Assembly (NCBI RefSeq): GCF_040807025.1
Contig: NC_090967.1
Location: 3,098,001-3,162,000, forward strand
Reading direction: 5' to 3'
DNA from: Struthio camelus
Lineage: Eukaryota > Chordata > Aves > Struthioniformes > Struthionidae
Length of the DNA stretch: 64,000 nt
Shown here: in pieces, positions 52,901-64,000 of the stretch
Layout of the letters: each line of letters begins with the position of its first letter
Position numbering within the stretch: the stretch's first letter is position 1
The notes under the pieces: generated by a model
Seen by the model: the letters and a program-made list of their open reading frames with translations, nothing else
Databases searched by the model: none
Told to the model about the DNA's origin: nothing
Position numbers and translations under genes: made by a program

Positions 52901-55675
52901 ATAACTTTTAGCATATGGGCAAACTCTGCCTGCCAGCGTTCAGGTCCCCTTGTGCCTGCTTGCTGGTGGCTGAGCTGCACAGGTGTTAGGCTGCGCTGAC
53001 TTCAGATATTTGGTCAGAAAAATGATTCAGGCAATCTCTCTTCCGCAGGAGGCTGCCTCTCCTTGTGTGTCATCACATATGTAATTACTTTGTTAAAGCA
53101 ATTGCAGGAGCCTGGCTTATTGGAAGAGATTAGGTGCTGATGATTCATGGATCCGTACACTTTCACTGCCAGGGAAAGAGAAGCAGTCCTCCAAGTACAC
53201 AGTTGTGGAGGGATCTGTTTTCTGAGATACAAACACACAAACGTGGTATGTGATGGAGTCAAACATCATAGTGTGAAACAATGTGAGGTGCCAGTCTCCC
53301 CCTAACTTCCTCTCTTCCTTCACAGGTCGGACAGCTCGTTTAACTTTATGGCCTTTTTCTTCATCTTTGGTGCACAGTTTGTTCTCACGGTCCTGCAAGC
53401 AATTGGTTTCTCTGGATGGGGAGCATGGTAAGCAGGACCCTGCTAGCTTCTTGTAGTTGATCACTCGGCCTGTGTGCCTTACAGTTTCAGCCTATGAGAT
53501 CTAGCTCCATGAACTCTGCAGAAACTGGCGGGGTCTCTACAGCATGGTACGCAAAAAAACTTTCTGATTTCCCCTATGGCATATTTCTGTCTACCCTTGG
53601 AGTAAGTAATTCTGTCTATTCCCATTGCTAGTAATTGTAAGAGTTCCTGTATTGGCAGAAGTCAGATATCTTCATCTGTTTGTTCTTTTTAGCACCTCCC
53701 CGTAATGTCCCTTTCTTCTTGCCATTTATCCACACGACTGCAACATTCATCTGATCCTTTCTTAGCATTGCCCTCAAAGTACTCCCAGCACATGGTGAGC
53801 AGTGCACAACATGACTCACTGTTGGCCTATAGAGCAAGTATTGCGAGAGTTGTCCTAAAATAAATGGAAGCATTTTAGAGTCTGTCCCTCATTATGTTAT
53901 AATTGTTTGGCATTTTAACTTTCTGTCTCTAGAGACTTGAGAGCAAATCCTGCTGAAGCTACAAATAATAGAAAGTCCTAGCACTCTGCATAGCGTTTTG
54001 TTTTCTTAACTGCTGATGCTCCCAAGTTCCCCTCTCTGGTTATTACCATTATAGGGAATGGGGATGCAGATCATAGGACCCTGATGCTCCTTGTTCCCAG
54101 CTGTGTTCCCTAGGTGCAAGACCTCTGCACAACTGAAAGCATCTTGGGAATAAATGACTCCTTAAAGTCTTGCTGTGCAGCTGGCTTTTCCCCAAGACCT
54201 GAGATAGGATTAGCCAGGGATGCTTGCAAGCTAGGTCTGCGATCTTGGAGAAATACCTACCCAAGCTGCATTTAGTTCTGGCCGTTGTCTTCATTGTTCT
54301 TTTCACTTTCAGGAGCTTTAACGCTGCCTCATGTAATTTCTGGGTGTGCGTAAAGAGTCTCTATGATAATAAATATACTTAGAAAAGAAGAGCTGTAATG
54401 ATACTGTTTCTTTCTTTCTATCTCTTCCAGCGGATGGTTGGCAGCCGTTACTTTCTTTAGCACTAATGTTGCAGCTGCTGTGTTCATGCTGTTTCCTGCC
54501 ATTATGTTTACAATGTCAGCAGTCGCGATGCTCTTCTGCATTTTAAGGGTAGGTGCTTCATATGTCTCTCTGACTTGGAGTATCTGTGCTTTGTATCACA
54601 GTAATGTGAACAGGCAGCTTAACAGCCACTGTAAGCCATCACTGCCTTTAAAGGTTTTTTAGTGGAGTCAGTTGGTTTCTCAAAGAGTATCTAGAGGACA
54701 AATCCAAATAAGGCAAGGAGACTAGGGCTGGACATTCTCACCATTTCATGCGGCCGTATTCTTTTACGTCAATTGAACCAAGCTTCACTGGTTATTGGGA
54801 TGGTCATTGACTCTAAAGGTGAAGCATCTTGAAGTCTCTCTGGTGGGAACTGGGTGGCAGGATTTGTCTGCAGAATGAAGGGTTTGGAGAGCCACTCTCT
54901 AAGGTAACACTGTATGGAAAGCTGCAGTAGATTGACTGTAGGGGAGGAGAGAAGTCGGAGGGAAAAGAGCACCAGGGATTAGCCCAACAAAATGCTGTCT
55001 CAGAGCAGTTGCCATCATGGAGTTTATTGCGGGCTCATGGAAACCTGTTGCCCTCCTGTCATCAAGATTAGTGTCACTGCCCTGTGTCCTTTTGGGCATT
55101 GCATAGTTGTGTGACTTTTAAACTAGACTTTCTTTTTACACCCTTGGGTACCAGCTGCACATTTTTTCTTAGCCTACAGCTGAGTCCATCAGTCTCAGCC
55201 CTGCTGAAGCAGCAGTTTCAGTATTAGAGTTTTCAGCACGTTGATCTGAGTTGGCTACCTTGCTGTACTCCGCAGCCTGAATCCCAGTCAGGTGGCTGAA
55301 ATGGGTTGAAGTATTGGGTTGATGTTATCTGTCTCTCTACTCTGTATTGCTACTTTTTAAGTGCTTTTATTCCTTGGAAATGTAGCTCCTTACAGAGAGA
55401 GAGAAACAGGTGCATGATATAGTACCAGAGTTACTATAGCTCTTCTCAGGAAGAGGTCTAGGTGCCTGTTGCTGACCTTCCTCTTGTTCGTCCATTAGGT
55501 ACACAAAATCTACCGAGGGGCTGGTGGGAGCTTCCAGAAAGCTCAGGATGAGTGGAACAGTGGCACATGGAGGAATCCCCCCAGCAGGGAGGCCCAGTAC
55601 AACAATTTTTCTGGAAACAGCCTGCCAGAGTATCCCACGGTGCCCAACTATCCTCCAGGAAACCAGTGGCCTTAA
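43901..55675 (+). CDS. SCAMP4: SCAMP4, secretory carrier-associated membrane protein 4 (6 coding exons, spliced)
   Basis: SCAMPs are four-pass membrane proteins of post-Golgi, recycling and secretory vesicles. Exons of 7 (coding part), 129, 157, 102, 118 and 177 nt join in phase to 229 codons plus stop, the same length as human SCAMP4. The amino terminus [20 protein letters not shown] lacks the NPF repeats of SCAMP1-3, as expected of the short SCAMP4/5 class. Membrane segments lie at about 46-66, 71-87, 104-124 and 147-170. The conserved E-peptide [11 protein letters not shown] (88-98) sits between segments 2 and 3. The features [26 protein letters not shown] and the tail [21 protein letters not shown] identify SCAMP4 rather than SCAMP5, whose tail differs. 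The Met-Ala-Glu-Lys-Val start is nearer SCAMP5, a minor oddity. The start has a good context (gaaATGG). Confidence 0.96.
46777..46905 (+). CDS. SCAMP4: SCAMP4 exon 3: cytosolic amino-terminal domain
   Basis: This 129-bp exon encodes residues 3-45, with [20 protein letters not shown]. The acceptor is cttctttgtag and the donor gtaagt. Confidence 0.95.
49034..49053 (+). repeat. Poly(A) tract in SCAMP4 intron 3
   Basis: An uninterrupted run of about 20 A follows cagttactttt-like sequence. I could not identify a retroposed element upstream of it. Confidence 0.8.
50005..50161 (+). CDS. SCAMP4: SCAMP4 exon 4: membrane segments 1-2 and E-peptide
   Basis: This 157-bp exon encodes residues 46-97 plus part of Arg98. 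It holds two hydrophobic segments around [11 protein letters not shown] and [14 protein letters not shown], and the interfacial peptide [10 protein letters not shown]. The donor is gtaagg. Confidence 0.96.
50710..50900 (-). repeat. MIR-type SINE, reverse orientation, in SCAMP4 intron 4
   Basis: gaaccagggcacagaggag and agtgacctgcccagtgtcac form the reverse complement of the MIR core (gtgaccttgggcaagttact, then ctctgtgcctcagtttcc). The 5' part of the element (ggactctgaa) follows it. Confidence 0.8.
53326..53427 (+). CDS. SCAMP4: SCAMP4 exon 5: membrane segment 3
   Basis: This 102-bp exon encodes residues 99-131 with flanking split codons ([20 protein letters not shown] and on to GWGA). The acceptor is tccttcacag and the donor gtaagc. 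Confidence 0.95.
54431..54548 (+). CDS. SCAMP4: SCAMP4 exon 6: membrane segment 4
   Basis: This 118-bp exon encodes residues 132-171. It holds the loop [17 protein letters not shown] and the last hydrophobic segment. It ends in phase 0 at donor gtaggt. The middle ([12 protein letters not shown]) differs from human SCAMP4, where I recall GFFQYSPGAAVV, so this loop is fast-evolving. Confidence 0.94.
55499..55675 (+). CDS. SCAMP4: SCAMP4 exon 7: cytosolic carboxy-terminal tail and stop
   Basis: The coding part encodes residues 172-229 ([19 protein letters not shown], then [20 protein letters not shown]), with TAA at 55,673. The [15 protein letters not shown] tail is diagnostic for SCAMP4. Confidence 0.96.
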   Translation, partial: VHKIYRGAGGSFQKAQDEWNSGTWRNPPSREAQYNNFSGNSLPEYPTVPNYPPGNQWP

Positions 55676-57495
55676 GCAACAACAGCTGCAAACTGCCTGA
55701 ATTCTCTTCTTTTTGGTCTTTTATTATTGTTATTTGAAAAGATCATTTGCATTCCCACCCACCCCCCCAGGGCGTCTTGGGGACTCTTGGTTTTTGTCTC
55801 CTTCTCATCACTGCAGAAGATGTGTGCTGCCAGCCCATGCCGCCTCCAGAGCTCTGCACGGCCTTATCGGAAAGTTTTGTTTTGTGTTCAGTTACCAGTA
55901 TTTGCCTTGTCGCAGACTGAAGAACCAACCGTTCACTGCCTTTGCTTGAGGGAGTCCTCTCATGATCACATTGAAAAAGGCTGACTTCTCCACGATGGTG
56001 AACACTACCAGAGTTGCTCCTTCTGCTTCCCCGCTTAGCTTTCATCAAATGCATAGTCCACCACCAAATCGTCCGTAATTGTAGTGAACACAATCCAAAC
56101 GTTAGTAGCAACTGGTGTTTACTTTCCAGGATGAATAATCTAGAATATTTCACTCTGAGGGGAAACATAGCACTTAAATTATTTGGTACCTAGTGATACT
56201 GAAGGTATTGGTAAAATCTACAACCTCTTTTGTTTGTGTTCTCTGGTGACGAATCCTTTAGGTAACAGCACTTGCTCTGGGTGAGTGTTGTTCAGATGTG
56301 AAGTCCAGGACAATCCTCATTTGTCTGCCTACAGCTGTTGTTGTGCTAGAAGTCTTGCTTTCCCTGCTGCCAAAAGTTTCTGCTGTATCTGTGTGCTTCA
56401 AAGGTGCAGATTCATCTCATTTGGTTGATGCTAGCTCGCTAAAAGCCTGATTCAAAGCCCGCTGGAACCTATTGAAAAACTGACCGATACTGGGCTTTGG
56501 ACCTGGCTGCTGGGGTGACGTTCACCCTTTTTCAGGTAGGCAGTACGAGATCTCTATGCCATTTAAATTCCACTTATAGGGTGTCAAGATATGCTGACCC
56601 AAGAAATTCCCTACTGCATACTCCTTGCCCTGTTGAAAAACCCTTTTTGCTGGGCTACTAGCCAGTAGCCAGGCGCTAGATAACTATTGATCTCAGTGCT
56701 CAGGCCCCAGTGTGATTTGGGAGGAATTCTGTTACAATTGATAGATTTAATTCTGATTTCCACCAGTGTGGTTAAAATCCAAACATTCTACAATGTGTTG
56801 TCTGGTAGACTAAGGGAAGCTTGTTAGTCCTGTTAACGGATATTAGCTGTGCATAACTGGTACCTGTCTGTGTAGCCAGCAGCCCTTTTCTTGCACATAG
56901 GGGCAGGGACGGAGGTTCTCGTCTTTCCCCAAGCATCAGTTGAAGAGAAGATAAAGGAGGATTATTTTCCCTGAGAAATAGCATTAGTCTCGTAGCTGAT
57001 CTTCATCCTGTGCGTTTACATCAGGACTCCTGTAGGCTGAGCCATCCAATTCCCCTGTGTCCTACAGCGATCCCAGCAGTAAAGGCTGCAAGTTTTCATC
57101 TCCCTTAAGAGCCTGCTGTGATTCCCGCCCTCCAAACCTGTTAAAATGGGGGTGTCAGCTCCCATTATTTTTATAGGGAGGGAGTGTTCAGACTCTTCAG
57201 CTCTGAACATTTCAACCAGTGATTCCCATGAAGGACCGAGTGCTCCACTTTGGAGACTTGAAAGGCATCAGGCACCAAAGCCCGCCAGTCCTGGCGGGCT
57301 GTAGGGTAGGATGCTAGAGGTGATACAGTGTAGGGGGAGTCACTCTAAATTCGCATTGAGTAACTGGAAAGCAAAACTGGTTCCTGGAAAGGGTCAGGGA
57401 GGTTGTTCTAGCAAGATGCAGTTGTTTTGCAAGTGATCTTTTGAAAACTGTCTCTACATGTGCCTTATCTAATAAAGCATTAGTTCACGAAGGAG
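55676..57495 (+). other. SCAMP4: SCAMP4 3' UTR
   Basis: The 3' UTR runs about 1.8 kb from the stop to the first good AATAAA at 57,471. A second AATAAA at 58,680, followed by a T/G-rich context, could give a longer form. I see no further exon. Confidence 0.6.
57471..57476 (+). terminator. SCAMP4 poly(A) signal AATAAA
   Basis: This is the first canonical hexamer after the SCAMP4 stop codon with a plausible position for a short vertebrate 3' UTR. Confidence 0.6.
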
Positions 57496-58398
57496 AACTG
57501 TTCCTTCCCTGATTTTCCCCCTACTAAATTTCCCATTTGGACTATTAACTTTTTCTGTGTCATACTGTAAATACTACGTGAAGTACAGCTTGGCATCTGC
57601 ATGACACCTTTGTTACTAGGGCCAAAGCAAAAGCAAACGTTAATCGGAGCTCAGAGCCTCCTTGAACTTCAGTTTACAAGCAACACTGGCACACTGCTGC
57701 AGAACCAGCCTTTTGCTGGCTCTGAGATATTTAACGTGGCAGGTTTTTTCTCGCGAGTGTGCAACGTGCTTGTAAGTACAAATGCTTGAAGCCTTCTTAA
57801 CAGTTTATCACCTGGTTGCGTCGTCAAGCTTTTTAGGTGCCTTCGTCCTGTGTCAAGCGTAATATGTAGGTGTTCTTTGTCGCTTGTTGTCGGAGGGTGA
57901 TAAAAGAAACGCCTGTCGATTAACTCCCTGGAAATACGATTGCACTAGGGGGGAATGAGGTGAGGCTAACGGTGTCTGAATCCAGCGAGGCCAAACTCGA
58001 GCTTGGCCACGCTTGGAAGCCAGAACGTTGGTGCACCTCCGTAAGAGGCTCCCGCCGGCCCTGCCCCTCTGTGCCCTGGCCATCCTGAGCCCTTGCCAAA
58101 ATTTTTCCAAAGTCATTGGTGTCTTTTTCAGTCAGGCCAGAGTTTTCAAAGGAGCTGACAGGAGAAGCATGGCCATGGGACTTGGCGTCTTGCTTCTCTT
58201 ATTCCTCTTTGATGGTCCAGGGCTGTGTTTTAGAGTACCTGTCTTCAGTTGCATTGAAAATACTTGACGTAGAGAAAGGCAAACCGAAAAGGCTGGAGGC
58301 AGACACCAAAACCAGGACCTATCATAACCCTCTGCCAAGATTTCTAAAGAACTTAAGGGAACCTCTCTGGATCGGATCTGCCATTTCTCATAACGCAT

Positions 58399-58417
58399 CC
58401 CCCCCCCCCCCCCCCCC
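58399..58417 (+). repeat. Poly(C) tract downstream of SCAMP4
   Basis: This is an uninterrupted run of about 19 C. Homopolymers of this length are polymorphic and error-prone in sequencing. Confidence 0.85.
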
Positions 58418-58911
58418 AATCCTCTTAGATGCCAAAAACTGTAATTCCAGAGAGTTGACTCAACATGCTGCCTGAACTGCCGTGGCTTATTTTTCTGGAC
58501 TCCTCTGTATGTTTTTAAATGTTTACATTAGATTTCTAAGACTCCTAACACGATTAATCCGGACCTGGCTCCCAGTTTTGTTCAGCATCATGTGGCGTGT
58601 CCGTGCGCGATGTTTCGTGTCGTTTGTGGGGCTCTGTTTTTTGTTTTTGTGGGGTTTTTTTGTCTCCTGATCACAAGACAATAAATGCTCATCCTGTGCT
58701 CGATGAGAAGAACTGGCCGCGTTAGAGAAGTGTGTCTGTTCCTAGGTAACAGGAATTATCTGGCAGAGGGAAATGGCAAAATTTCTATTTTCTTCCAAAG
58801 TCTCCCACCACTTTTTTTTTTACCCCTCCTCTAGAAAAAACAGCATGTTTACGGATGAAGCTTGTGGGGGCCAGCACAAGACTGATACACTGTGATTTGT
58901 ACTCTTGCAGG

Positions 58912-59000
58912 TGATAAGTGTTTTACAAAGGGGGTATCATCATCCTCCTTTTCTAGATAAGGGACCAGAGGCGCGGGTAACGGCGAGGACGTTGCCTCTC
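58912..59000 (-). repeat. Possible MIR-type SINE fragment downstream of SCAMP4
   Basis: tatcatcatcctccttttct followed by agggaccagaggcgcggg resembles the reverse-complement MIR segment (attatccccattttacagatg, then aaactgaggcacagag), heavily diverged. Confidence 0.45.
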
Positions 59001-62000
59001 TGAGCCCTGGGGAGCTCCGTTTGCTGGCCTCTCCTTAGCGCTGCAAGAGGCTCAAACTGGCCTTTTGCAGAGGTGGCTCCTGACTTGCCTGTTTTCTTGC
59101 CTGGGAGGATAGTGTCATCCCTGGCGTAAACAGGCTGTTTGACACTGAAGGTGAGTCGAATCATTTTATTTAGCATGTAGCTGATTTTATTGCCCCAAAT
59201 TACCATGTGCTGACTCCATACCCCAGGTTGACTCAGTAGCAGGTATTTAATGCTAAAAGAGCTGTTTTCATCACAGCCGCTTGATGCAACATCAGCTAAT
59301 CTCGAAGTCTGCCTTATCTCCAAAGCCTGGTGATGGGTAACCCCTCGCCAACCATCAGTATCTTACACCTAAGCTCACAAAAGCCTCCCGTGCCAGCGGC
59401 TTTTCCTGGCGCTGCTTTGCTCGGAGCATAGACTGGGCAGGCGGAGGTTACCTTCATCTATAGATACTGTACAGTACGTTTACTCACGGCTGCGTCAAGT
59501 CCTCAGCAAGTTGATAGGAGCTTTGACTTAGGTGGTCCCAGAGCAAAAGTCAGCAAGGCAGGAGGACTGGACAGAAAGCCGTAGGCACTGCTTTGTAGGT
59601 ATTAAATAGCATTTAGGGCCCTGCTGGTTGCCTGCACCCCTAACACGTCTCTCCACCCTTGGCCGTTTTGTAGAAGTGTGAAATTGCAGCGATCACGTAG
59701 AGCTCCCGGAAAGGACCAGGCTACTGGTGCTCAGGGACGGCGCTCTTCCCGTTGTATTTCTGCCCCATTGGGTGTATCACACAAGCCGCTTGGCCAGTTG
59801 CCTTGCTTTTTTTTTTTTTTTTTTTGTCTGATGCTTGATGCTTTTCTGTGGCTTCAGTGCTGTTTCCTGAGCGCAAACACTCCGCGGCGGAAAGGTTACA
59901 TCTGTGCGCCCCTGAGCAGCTTGCTTCTCCCGCGTGTTATTTAGAGCAGTGGATTTTGTGTTGTCTGCTTGTGAATTAGCCCTAATTAACTCGTGCCCTC
60001 GGGAGGAAGGCAGGGCCAGTAGCTGGATGCTTTCCCAGCAGAAATCCCCTGGCTTTTCTGACTAACGCGCTACCGCTGAGCTGCTCCCATAGCACGGGTT
60101 GTATTGATCGCTGCAGCCTGCGCCTGGCACACCGTGTATTCACTGCTGAGTTACAGCACGCTGGAGATTTGAGCTAAATAAAATCAAAACTGTTTACTTT
60201 CCCCATTTCCCGTGCCAGAGAGTGGGGTAAATTCTCAAGCCAAATGTCTGAACAACTTACGTGTTTGAAATCGCCTTTTTTTTTTTTCTTTTTTTCCCTC
60301 CTTGTGGCAGCTGGACTGCGCTATCAAAACGGGCCGAACCTTTCGGCCACGGTCTGGGCGGCTGCGAGATGGGCTCTGCCGTGGGCACAAGCCTCGCTGG
60401 CGGTAGTGCTGCCACAGCGGGGCTGAGTGGGTGAGGAGGGGAGTCCTTCCCCACTGCCACCACACTCAGCTCACGCCTTCAGTCCGAGACTGGGTTGTTC
60501 TCGACATGTTTACTTAGGATGATAAATGACGGAGGAATGACCTGGGCACAGCCATCCCTGTTCCACCTTAGCTGCATGCGAGCATCGCAGCCAAAGCGCA
60601 TGCACGGAGCTGGAGTCCGGCCGCTGCTGCCGCCGTGCTCACTGGCCTACACCGGGTACCAGCCCGGCCGTGTGCTCGTGTAGCAACTTCTTCCCGCTGC
60701 ACTCCGAAGAGCCGCTGCCCCCAAAGGAAGCAGAGCTGTAAATCACTGCAGTGGACTCGGATACTGTCCCTGTGGGAAAAGGGGCTGGGATCGCGTGGGG
60801 CAGTGGGACTATACAAAGGGGGAGGATGGCTTCGCTGGCAGGCATGTGCCAGGTCGGGGACTGAAATGCTGCTCTTACCCCGTGAGTGCAGGTTAGTGGA
60901 CTTGCCCGAGCCCTGGACTTTGGTCCAGCAGCCGGACTCTGTCCCCTGAGCCATGTGTGTGCAGAGGCCAGGGACAGGCCCAGCCTCCACGGCTAGGCCA
61001 TGTGCTGGGCTCACAACCCCTGCGCAGGCAGCGCTCTCGACCCCACGAATTTGGTTTGACAGCCACAGACCGGAGGGGCTGGAGCAAAGTGTCCCACAGC
61101 TCCCCTGGGACCGGGCTCCAAACACCCCAGGTCCAGCCCCCGGTCAGGGCTGGGGATCTTGGTGTCTGCTCCTGGCTCTCCTGCTGACCAGCAGGTGGGA
61201 GTGGAAATAACGCACCTCTTTGCAATGCAACGGGGATGGGAAGTGACTAAGAAGCACTGCCACAGGATGGCAAAATCAGTGTTTCACTTGCGGAGGAGCT
61301 CACTTCGTTCTCCAAATCCTTCTAAATCGTAACAATTTCTTCTAGAAACACCTATGAGGAAAAAATAGTTTAGATGAATGCCAGCTGGGATTGTTCATCA
61401 GCAAAACCAAGTTTTGAGAGAGGAAATCTCAACAGTTCCCTAGAAATGAGGGAGAATTGATTCAACTGACCAGAACTGATGACTTGGATATTTGAATTGA
61501 TGGTGGCGGGTGAAGACCTGGTTCCTCCCTGAACTCGCACAAGCTCACTTGGCCACTGACTGAAAATATTTCCTGTTAATCTGACTTACGCCGTGAAGAC
61601 GAGAGTAGTGGGATCATCTGATGGTGCCTCCTGCCCTTAAAAGGCTCTTAATATCCAATACTACTTTGAAAAGCTCGAACAGGGACGGTTCTCGTGCCAT
61701 GGATAGAAGAAAGCGATTCTCCTGGCTGCGACCTCCTTTACCAAGTGAGCGCAAGGAGAGGCTTTTTATGGCTGAATTATTTATTTGAATATTATCGTTG
61801 TTTCCATGGTGCTCATCCCAAAGCAAGTCTCACAAACGTCTAGTGCAGCATGTTGCAGCCTCGCGCTGGAAACAGGGAGGCCAAGCGAGGCTGCTTCTTC
61901 ACAGCCCCTTTGTTTCAGAGCGGAAGAATCGGCCACAGCCAAGCCATTTCCAATGGCAGCAATTAAATCATCAGTGCTCAGAGAGGCGAAAGCTTAACGC

Positions 62001-64000
62001 AGCCAAACACTTGGGGGAAACTTTTCTGTCTTATTTCCCTCCAGGGAAAACAGGTCCCAATTTACAGTAAATCCAAGATGGAGGACGCGAAAGGATTTCC
62101 AAGATGACACCGTGGATTGAAGGCTCATCTGGCCTCCCGTCTCAGCATGTCCCCACCAGCCAGGACCTCCAGCCCGTTAAAATCCCCTCGCAACGCAAGG
62201 GGAGTGACGGGAGCTCCCTGCTCCACCTCGACAACAGCACAAGCAGCTTTTGCTTTGGGCTGCTGGATCCATAGTGATTTATAGGCATTACCCACTGGAA
62301 GCAGGACCAAGCAAAGGCAAAAACGTGCCTGCTGTCGGCAGCCAGCCGAGTGGGGCTTTAGGGAGAGGTCAGTGCAGGCGGCGCTGCAAGTCCGCGGCAG
62401 GCTGCTCTGAAAAGGCTTAAGCGCTTGTAAAATTCCTGCCCTCAGTGTATTTAATGTGACATCAGCCATTAAGGGATAACAGAGATCTACCCGGAGCTTG
62501 ATCTATCTTCGCCTGCATCCAGCTGGCCGTGCCTGGTCCCGACTAACAGGGTGGATCAGCAGTTGGGAACTTGGAGGGGAGTTTCCACCCACTGCGGCTG
62601 TCGGCTTTGGCAAACGCTCATCCCCGGTAGCGGAGGGAGCTGCTATGAGGCTTGGAGGGATCGGGAGGGCGTCCGGCAGCAGAAAGGTGCCTGTTTGCCG
62701 CACGAGTGTCCCACGACGCACAACTCCTGCAGGAAATAAATGACTTCAGCGAGAGCTGGAGCAGTTGTGGCCTCTCAGGGCCAGTTTGGGGGTTACAGAG
62801 GAGATTCACCTCCCTGAACCATTGCCTTCTAATGGTGCGCACCAGGCACTCACCTGTCCCCATCCAGCTCCAGGCTCTGCCCAAGGGAAGCCCATCAGCA
62901 GATCCCTTTCCCCCCCCAGATCTTTCGATCCCATGTTCAATCCCCCATTGCTGGCTGTTCTTCAGAGCTGGGGTTTGCATCAGACAGGGAAGGACAGTGG
63001 CAGCCACCTGCAGCCCCACGTCTCCGTTCCCTGGCTCTGGGGCTCCTATACATTTCCAGGCCAGGGAATGTATTTTCCTCTGTCCGCTCACCTCTATTTT
63101 TCCATTTGCACTAAGATCATTTGTTAAATATATTTCCCAGTTGACCTCAGCCCCATGGCCCTGAATGGCTCCAGCTCTCTTCAGGAATTAGGGAAGGTAC
63201 TAACCCCGCTTGCAAACTCTTTATGCCTCCCAAACCACCAAAGTGCCCAGCAGAGATGTTTTCTCCAGCAGCTGGTCACAGTAAGATGATTCATTGGATT
63301 AGGGTTTCTCACCAACTTTGTTTTGGGGTTTATTCACACGGTTGGCTATTGAGAAGAGCAGCTCGTCCCAGCGGAGGTTATCCTCTGAATCCGAGCCCTG
63401 TGCGAGTGTAACGAAACAGTAAATTAGAAGCAACCATGAGGCTGTGCACACAGTGAGCCCAGGGATTGCAACTCATCGTGTAGCAGAAGCGATGGGGGAT
63501 TTGAGCTGTCCCCTCAGCTAGCTTTCTCTATTTTCTGTATTTTTAGGGGTTTGTCCTGCCTTTGTTTGTCGCGATCAACTTCACAAGCAATAACGAACCT
63601 CTCCCGGGGTGTCTGAGGCCACATGAGCCATGTGCGAGTCCAAACCCTCCTTGCAGCACGGCTGGTTGTTTGCAGGGCTCGGAGGTGGGATTCGAAGGGT
63701 CATGTTGGGTCTCCATGGAGAAATTGCAGCCACGTTCCCCTGGGCTGTGGGGTCCCTGGGGAAGAGCTGACCACCTCGCAAGCCGCTGCTCATCCCGGGG
63801 GGACCCTGAGTTAAGATGTCACCTCCCAGTGGCAGCTGCCACCAGAAGGGTTTCGTTGTCCTTTACCTGACGGCTGGTTGCAATGACCCTCGCACAGCCA
63901 CGCTCCCCTAGACGCTTTCACAGCCCGAGGGTTACAGCTCAGCAGAGACGGGGCAAACTTTAAAGCATCAGTCACTTCTCAGTCCTGCCCGAGGTCTTGG

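Larger units (their letters stand above)
43908..55498 (+). other. SCAMP4 introns 2-6
   Basis: Introns of 2.87, 3.10, 3.16, 1.00 and 0.95 kb separate the coding exons. They hold a reverse MIR at 50.7-50.9 kb and a poly(A) tract at 49.03 kb. I find no other gene or RNA in them. Confidence 0.55.
57496..64000. other. Downstream region without a supported gene
   Basis: I find no exon chain on either strand. It contains a poly(C) tract (58.4 kb), a second AATAAA (58,680), a possible MIR fragment (58.9 kb) and T-runs at 59.8 and 60.27 kb. In human the next gene after SCAMP4 is CSNK1G2, whose 5' region could begin here or beyond the window, but no kinase exon is visible. Confidence 0.5.

Noticed and set aside
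43901-55675. Calling the membrane protein SCAMP5
   Set aside because: The first residues resemble SCAMP5, but membrane segments and the carboxy-terminal tail are SCAMP4.
60568-61125. 185-codon minus-strand frame downstream of SCAMP4
   Set aside because: No domain, overlapping open frames on both strands, no splice support.

Overview
The window is vertebrate nuclear DNA: split genes with GT-AG introns, CpG-rich promoters, AATAAA signals and SINE fossils. High GC, very GC-rich third codon positions in the first gene, a 106-bp intron, no obvious LINE and only MIR-type fossils suggest a sauropsid, most likely a bird microchromosome. A crocodilian or turtle cannot be excluded. I ran no searches; family assignments come from recognising protein motifs and exon structure.

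Two complete genes lie head to tail on the + strand. (1) A ROR-family nuclear receptor has ten coding exons between 16,220 and 30,964 (465 codons plus stop). All exon phases join, two C4 zinc fingers and a full ligand-binding domain are intact, and the protein starts with the short MRA leader of the RORbeta1 isoform. Its DNA-binding domain is almost RORbeta, but its hinge and ligand-binding domain diverge too far to be the ordinary RORB orthologue. It sits about 2 kb from SCAMP4. (2) SCAMP4 has a non-coding first exon in a CpG island near 37.2 kb and six coding exons from 43,901 to 55,675 (229 codons plus stop), with a 3' end near 57.5 kb.

Region by region: 1-15.2 kb is non-coding upstream DNA with AT-rich, homeodomain-motif-rich islands, one exact ROR response element and a TATA box. 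15.2-16.2 kb is a degenerate minisatellite, a GAG tract and the CpG-rich ROR promoter with a small upstream ORF. 16.2-31 kb is the ROR gene, whose 9-kb first intron holds a CCAAT/TATA promoter candidate and several probable conserved elements. 31-35 kb is its 3' UTR. 35-37 kb is a short intergenic stretch. 37-57.5 kb is SCAMP4. 57.5-64 kb has no gene I can support.

The main discovery candidate is the ROR gene. Human has RORA, RORB and RORC on chromosomes 15, 9 and 1, and SCAMP4 on 19p13.3. These four regions are commonly grouped as one paralogon from the early vertebrate genome duplications. A ROR beside SCAMP4 is what one expects of the fourth duplicate, lost from the mammalian lineage. It carries its own structural changes: a one-residue shortening between helix 11 and the AF-2 helix, and loss of a cysteine shared by the other RORs. 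The two genes have different biological roles (transcription factor; membrane-trafficking protein), so adjacency is informative about ancestry rather than joint function.
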